DNA of 64,000 nucleotides from Sporothrix humicola. Lineage: Eukaryota > Ascomycota > Sordariomycetes > Ophiostomatales > Ophiostomataceae. The stretch is from contig WNYE01000010.1 in assembly GCA_021396245.1 (NCBI GenBank), forward strand, positions 62,001 to 126,000. Direction: 5' to 3'. The notes under the pieces are model-generated. The model worked only from the letters and a program-made list of their open reading frames with translations, ran no database searches and had not been told where the DNA came from. Position numbers and translations under genes: made by a program. Positions 58,431 to 64,000 of this stretch are shown piece after piece; the first letter of the stretch is position 1, and each line of letters begins with the position of its first letter.

Positions 58431-61400
58431 TTTGAATAAATTGATGTGAGGATTTCGAAAAGAAAGAAAGAAAAAAGAAGTTGTCTGAGCAAAAAGAAAT
58501 CCGATGAGATGAAAAATGGATCCCTTAGAATATATAAACCGACAGAAGAATGCCTGCTTGTATATTCTTATTGAATATGCTCCTTTGTTGTGGAACGGTT
58601 CTTTGTCGAATGCGTCGAAAGGATGCAGGTTCTAAACAAAGAATATTGTGTCGAGTCGAAACAATGACAGATGCCTTGATCCAAGTCTCTTGTTGTTTGG
58701 CGATGCGTTTTGAAAGAGAACAGAGAAATGTCAAGTTGAACCAGTCGTTGACACACAAAAACACAAGATGCTGAAAAAGCTGGAAGCGGATTCGGTATGA
58801 AGCCCGGTGATGCTGTAAACAGAAAAAAGGAATGGAAGAGGAGACGCAGTCTATCAAAGACGCAGAAAGAGTGATGCGTGCTTGGGCGGTTGCTTGTCAA
58901 CGTTGCGATCTCCGAGAGATAAGGAGCGTGATGTGATGTGTAGATGCGGTTTGCTTTGGCAACGAAACTGGCCTGAAGGACACAGCAGGAGAGAGAGAGG
59001 GAAGAGAAAAGGACAGAAAAAGATAGAAAAAGGGTCGAGACTGGCGACCGAGAGAGGATATATGAAAAAGAGAGCGGAACGGCTTGCGAAACCTGGAATA
59101 GAAAGAAAGACAGCAACGACTGAACGCGTTGGGGCGTGTGGTAAAAGTTTAAAAAGAGGGCAGGGTGTGGAAGAAAAGAAGAAAAAAGGAAGAGAAGAAG
59201 GGAAGAAAAGAGAAAAGAGAGGAAAGAAAGTCGAAACAAAAGAAGGACGAGGAAAATATGAGGATGGCAAAAATGCAGGTACAAGGCCCAGACCATTGAG
59301 GAAGAAGGAACGGCCAGGCACAGGCACGGACAAGACGCACACCCCTCCATGGGTGGATGGCTCCTGCCAGCAGGGAGAGAGGCAGGAGCGCAGGGAGGGC
59401 CTAGAAGGGTGAGAGCGGTTCGTGTGTCTTACGACAGCCAGGGCAGGAAGGGTGGGGCGGCAAGCACAGCACAGCGAAGGCACGATGCAGCATTGAGAAA
59501 AAGGTACCTGGCCCAGAGTGCACTTGCCAGGGATTCTGTGGTACTGCCATTTCTGTCTCTGCAACCTTCCCAAACGACTGCACCCTCTTTGCTCGTCCTT
59601 TTGCGATCCATTCGGCTGCCCGCTCCCTGTTGTTATTTACAGGCACCATAGCCCCCGGTTAATTGATGGATTGAGGGTGGATGACCATGCTGTGAATAGG
59701 AGCGTATTGGCTCTCTATTGACATGCATGTGCTGTGTGTTGGCAACTTGGGCTTGCTCTGAGTGCGTGTAAGTACCTGTGCTCCCTTCCTTATTGAGAAA
59801 GTACTGTTGCACGACGATTCTGTAGCGCCAGGGGAAAAAGGGACGAAGGAAAGAGCGATCCAGGTACCACGGGACAAAAGTGGGGCGCTCTGACCGTGGC
59901 CGTTTTTCGTTTGTTTCCCTTTTCGACTTGTTCCTGGAGCCCCTGCAGGCGTTTACACGTCCCGTCTGTCGTCTGCTCTTTCCTCTTTTCCCCTGCCACC
60001 CCCAAAAAGCCAATGTTCGTCTCTTTTTTTAGTCCCACTGCCTCGTGTGTCGGCCTGTGCCTATTGACGGCAGGTGCATCTTATTCAGGTGCAATTCACA
60101 AATCCACGTATTTTTTGCCGACTGCATGCGCCTTCTTTGCGCCCAACCACCTCACGACTCCGGACTTGTCGTTCGCAACAGCAGCGGACAACAGACCCAA
60201 GAGAAAGAGGGGCCCGCCAGTGGCCACAACGGGAAGCCCCAACGGAGCCCCCAATCGCGGTCCATCTGTGTTTGCTCCGCTCGATGCTGAGTTTTTGCGC
60301 CTTTTTGCTGCGCACTCGTTTCCCTTTTTCCTCATGTCACTCGAGGATTCTGTGAATTCTTTTTTCCCATGCTCTTTTTGCCCAGATCTCCACATGCGAA
60401 GAGTCCACTGCCATTGGATCAGGGTTAGGTCTGGGCCTCTTTTTTCTTTTGAAAAGAAAAAAATCGTTGACCCGCTCCTGCCTCTATCCTAGTTAGTGGC
60501 CCCGCTCGGAATGCTGTGGTCTCTAGCGTGTTTTGTGCGGTGTTATCTGAGAGGGGAAATAGAGGCTAGTCCTATCGGCGCGCAGCGGTTTGACGACGGC
60601 GTGCAAAAATATGGCGCTGTTTTTCTGGCGTAGCGTGCCCCTGCGCTGGTATCCCTGTAGCGCCTGTGACGGGAAGGTACGACTGGCGTACGCAATTTTT
60701 TGCAGAAGGTGCAAGTACCCTCTGTTTACATCTGACGCCGCTGATGGGCCTTTCCTTCCCTTTTCGACGTTGTCCTCCACTAGCGCGCGTCTCTTGTGTT
60801 TCAGGGGGGTCGCCTCCCACCATTCACGACCTCCGACTCACACACAAACCACAACCCAAGACCATTCAGACAACACACAGATCACAAAGTCCACGAAAGC
60901 ACAACCGCCCTGTTACGCTGGGCCAGACCCATTTTCGCCATTCTCACCACCTTTCGGCCTGGTGACCCCTGCTCGGTCAGGCTTGTCTCGCGAGAACACC
61001 ATCGCCGTCGCTGGTAAAGTACGTGCATGTTGCCAAGCCCCTAGAACACCTCTGCCGATGGGCCACGTCGCCGCGTGCACATGGCGTTTCGCTCATTTTT
61101 TACTCATTCTTCTGTCGGAATTTTCGTCTTTTCACAACAGCTGCGACCGCCGCTCCGATTCGGGCAATGGTGTCGACGTTGGTGTCTTGGTATTAGACTG
61201 CATTTGTCGCTTTCGTCGTTGGGTTTTTGTTGGCGTCGTCCGAAGCCCGAAAACTTGACGTCCGTTATTTTCTAACGCATGCCTCGAGCCCTTTTAGTGC
61301 CGCTGTTGGTGCCGTTCCGGCTACTAATGCGAGCGAAACCACAAGTATCTTGCAATTGTTTTCCAACGGCAATCCAGACATGGCCGTTTTCCGACCGCGT

Positions 61401-64000
61401 CTCGCAATAGCGTGACCACCGGCGTTGTTGGCGATGGTCTACAGCAGACACTGGTGACTGGCCTGAAGAAAATGGTCACAGAGCGGTGGCGGTGGGCCGG
61501 GGGCATATGTGCCAATGAGTCGAAGTGGGAAATGCTGATCCCGTGAGTTGTGGTTATGGTGGCAGGAAACGAAAAGAAAAAGAAAAGAAAATGCCGCGCG
61601 GTTCGCCATGCCCAGCGTCTCTGCCCAGCGTTGCGCCCTGGATTACGGTCCTGGGCAGCGGATCTTTCACGGTACCTCGATCGATTGGCGGTGGATGCAC
61701 ATGGCCGTGCTTCACTTGGCGCTGGCCACGGGTATCTCACGGGTATTTTTACTAACTTCTGGTGAGCAGGTCTACTTTTCTGGCCGGGCCTCGTTTGTAT
61801 TGACCTTTCGACATATCGACCTTTGTATCGTCCAGTGTTTCTTTTTGCTGCGTTTTCAGCTGGTGTTTTCAGTTTCTTGACTTTTGTTTTTCCCGCTTCC
61901 TGTTTCCTGCCCCTCGTTTCTTTGTTTCCACATGCCCAGGGGTTGCCCTTTGGCCTTTCTTTTTTCTGTTTGTCGTCTTTTCTTTTTCCCTTTCGGTGGA
62001 CAATCTCAGTCGTTTCTTTGTTTTCATTTGCTCTATCTTTTTGTTTGTTGCGTTTCATCGTCGCTGGTCCCTTTATTTCCTGGCCCCTGTCTTGTCAACT
62101 CTCCCTTCTTCAGACGAAACATCGAGCCAATAGCCCAATAGCCCAATGGGCCAATAAGGCCGTGATATCTGGGCAGTCCATCCTCCCCGGCCTGGGTCCC
62201 TGGGCAGCCACGAATTGCTCACGGCCCTGTTGACACCACGCAGCATCTCTTTGCCCCCCGGGCCTTTGCACACTGACAAGTCAACAGGCCGGGCCCTGGC
62301 AGAGAACAAGTTGCGCAAAAGAACACAGGGCCCCAAACAATTTCGGGCTATCGGGCCACAAAGCAAGCAGAAAAACAAAAATATGGAGCAGATAGCAGGC
62401 ATCGGAGGTCGCACTGGCTAGCAAGAGCCAGGCCCCCCGTGGACAACTCCAGAAATCATAACAACAAATCATGCGCTCATAAGAGGGAAATGAAAGAGAC
62501 GTCGAAGGCCACGAGGAACGACGACGACATTTGAACAAGTTGAGATTCACGCCCCTCCCATATGCCCCAGGATGCCAGCAATCAGATATTCAAGGTGCCT
62601 GTTTGGGACTGGTAAATCATTCTGCAAGACACAAACGAGATCACCAGGGCTGGACCAACCCACAAACAGTCAAACAAAACAACAAGCCAACAACACACTG
62701 AGCACAGTTGCGTCAGCACTCATGGTTCATATGAAATGGCAAGACTATCTGGCGGGGCAGGTATTTTCGCAGATTATGCTCGGCGGGTCGTCGTCGTCAA
62801 CTTGAATTTGTTGTCGCGGCCATGCCATGTCGACGGTCAGCTAAAAGGTGTGTCTTACGTGTACAAGTACAAGCAGCAAATAAGCTGTACTGCTGCAAAG
62901 TCGAGGGCTCCGAGTACCGATACCAACAATGACAGCCAGTGACCATACGCTGTCGTTGATCGTGGGGATGCTCTCCTGAACTACAGAGAGACCGTCGCTT
63001 TAATCCTCTTTCTTCGGAGCACGGCATGCTCTCGTACAAAGAGCACAATAGCACCGGCGAACGGCATGCACACCGAACTACAAAAAGAGAGAAACAGAGA
63101 GAGATGCATTCAGCCAAACGACGTCGAGCCGGATAACACATGTTGCAAGGCATGCCACGAGAGAACAAAGAGAAACAGAGACGAACGACAGACAGCGTCT
63201 TGGCGCATGTGGCATTCTCCCCGTCTTCTGTCCTTCTGCTCCTCTTTGGGACGTTGTCCCCTCCTTCTCTCTCACAACGTCCTCCTCTCAGCGGGTCGCT
63301 GGATCCTCAGACCCCTGTCTTAGAAGGCTGGCCAGCCCGAAGTCCAGGGGAAGAAGCCCACAGTCGAACAAAAGAATGGCCCACAGTCTGGCGATCCTGG
63401 CAGTGCTGGCGTGATGTTCCTCCGTCCTACTGTTGTCTTCTTTTTTTCCTTTCCCTGGGTCAAGATCCTCTTTTTTTTCTGCCTCCGCCTCTTTGCCCTG
63501 TTGCCTTTCTGCATGCCAGCGGGGCCGAGCCTGCGTGCTTTTCGGTCAGCCCAGGACGACCGTGCAGCGTGCATCAAGGCGGATACGAGCCAGCGAGTCC
63601 CGGCAGCAATCCAGGTCAACCAGAAGAGAAGAAAAGAAGAAAGAGAAAAACAGGATCAACAACCTCGCCAACACGCAAAATCCTGCATCCAACAGCGCAC
63701 AGCTCTCCCTTCCTCTTCGTGTTCTCTGCTGGCTCTTCTTGGCTGCAGTTGTTGCGGGCCTTTCGGTCTTGGGGGCTGACCTGACGACTTACAGCGAGAT
63801 AATTCCTATTTCAGAAGTTTTCTTACTTGCCTTGTCTCTCTTTTTTCTCTTTCCTTTTGGTGGCTGGCTGTCCCCTGGAAGTGTACGTAAGCCGTACGCA
63901 CACCATCTGGTCCCTGTTCCTGGTTCCTTGCAGCAGGAAGCTGCAGACCCCTTGCTCGGGCCTGGTCACTTTCCAAGCTTCTGATTGGCCTGTTTACATC
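58431..64000. other. 5.6-kb region to the right edge without a recognised gene
   Basis: The first part is the GH128 promoter. The rest alternates purine-rich and pyrimidine-rich DNA. Frames such as 58568-59350 (minus), 60590-61258 (plus) and 63140-63784 (plus) show no domain, no convincing start context and a composition following the local base bias. A gene starting beyond 64000 may have its leader here. Confidence 0.5.
58531..58537 (-). promoter_or_regulatory. candidate TATA element of the GH128 gene
   Basis: TTTATATA on the minus strand lies about 100 nt before the GH128 start codon, a distance usual for fungal TATA boxes. No transcription start is known. Confidence 0.4.

Noticed and set aside
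57168..58439. 423-codon open frame antisense to the GH128 gene
   Set aside because: It mirrors a gene with a signal peptide and full catalytic motifs. The Arg/Gly/Val-rich translation has no known fold and arises because the real gene avoids TTA, CTA and TCA codons.
63140..63984. Overlapping 214- and 183-codon frames near the right edge
   Set aside because: Two overlapping frames are equally open over pyrimidine-rich DNA, and neither shows a domain.
1..64000. tRNA, 5S rRNA, U6 or other snRNA genes
   Set aside because: By eye I found no T-loop (GGTTCRANYCC) in either orientation with an acceptor stem, and no 5S or U6 core words. A covariance-model scan would be decisive.

Overview
The window looks like nuclear DNA of a filamentous ascomycete (Pezizomycotina), most likely a Sordariomycete. 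Genes are split by short GT...CTAAC/CTGAC...AG introns, upstream leaders are pyrimidine-rich, and the gene set is typical of mould genomes: a secreted cupredoxin, a DUF7598 membrane protein, a PA-TM-RING ubiquitin ligase, a GH128 wall glucanase and a Myb/SANT regulator. I cannot resolve order or genus. I recognise no transposon, tRNA, rRNA, CRISPR array, prophage or secondary-metabolite cluster.

Twelve protein genes are supportable. From left to right: the 3' part of an SMN (survival of motor neuron) gene with unusually long introns (1-1491, +); a secreted type-1 copper cupredoxin (5224-6419, +); a 62-residue SERF/4F5 protein in three tiny exons (7397-7789, -); a DUF7598 four-helix membrane protein (11321-12391, +); the mRNA 3'-end factor PCF11 (14102-17035, +); a PA-TM-RING E3 ligase (18470-20353, -), convergent with PCF11; tubulin-folding cofactor B (25411-26244, -); a Myb/SANT regulator (about 43114-45215, +); the wobble-uridine tRNA methyltransferase TRM9 (48459-49706, -); a divergent pair of a Gfo/Idh/MocA sugar or dihydrodiol dehydrogenase (52594-53890, -) and an aldo/keto reductase (54770-55831, +); and a GH128 wall protein (57177-58430, -).

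Gene density is low, about one gene per 5.3 kb. The largest gap, roughly 17 kb between TBCB and the Myb gene (26.2-43.1 kb), holds no convincing coding sequence; it may be a long regulatory domain or non-coding transcription unit feeding the Myb gene. The most distinctive non-coding signal is a 9-mer, TACGTCGTA or its complement TACGACGTA. It occurs eight times, always outside genes, and twice head-to-head as a 19-nt palindrome (56318-56336). A second recurrent 9-mer is TACTCCGTA.

The genes do not form one pathway. Several serve RNA processing (SMN, PCF11, TRM9). Two act at the cell surface (cupredoxin, GH128). The dehydrogenase and reductase pair may share a promoter and a carbonyl/sugar substrate class. 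Exon coordinates were read by hand from splice consensus and frame continuity. I ran no database search, so family names rest on recognised motifs.
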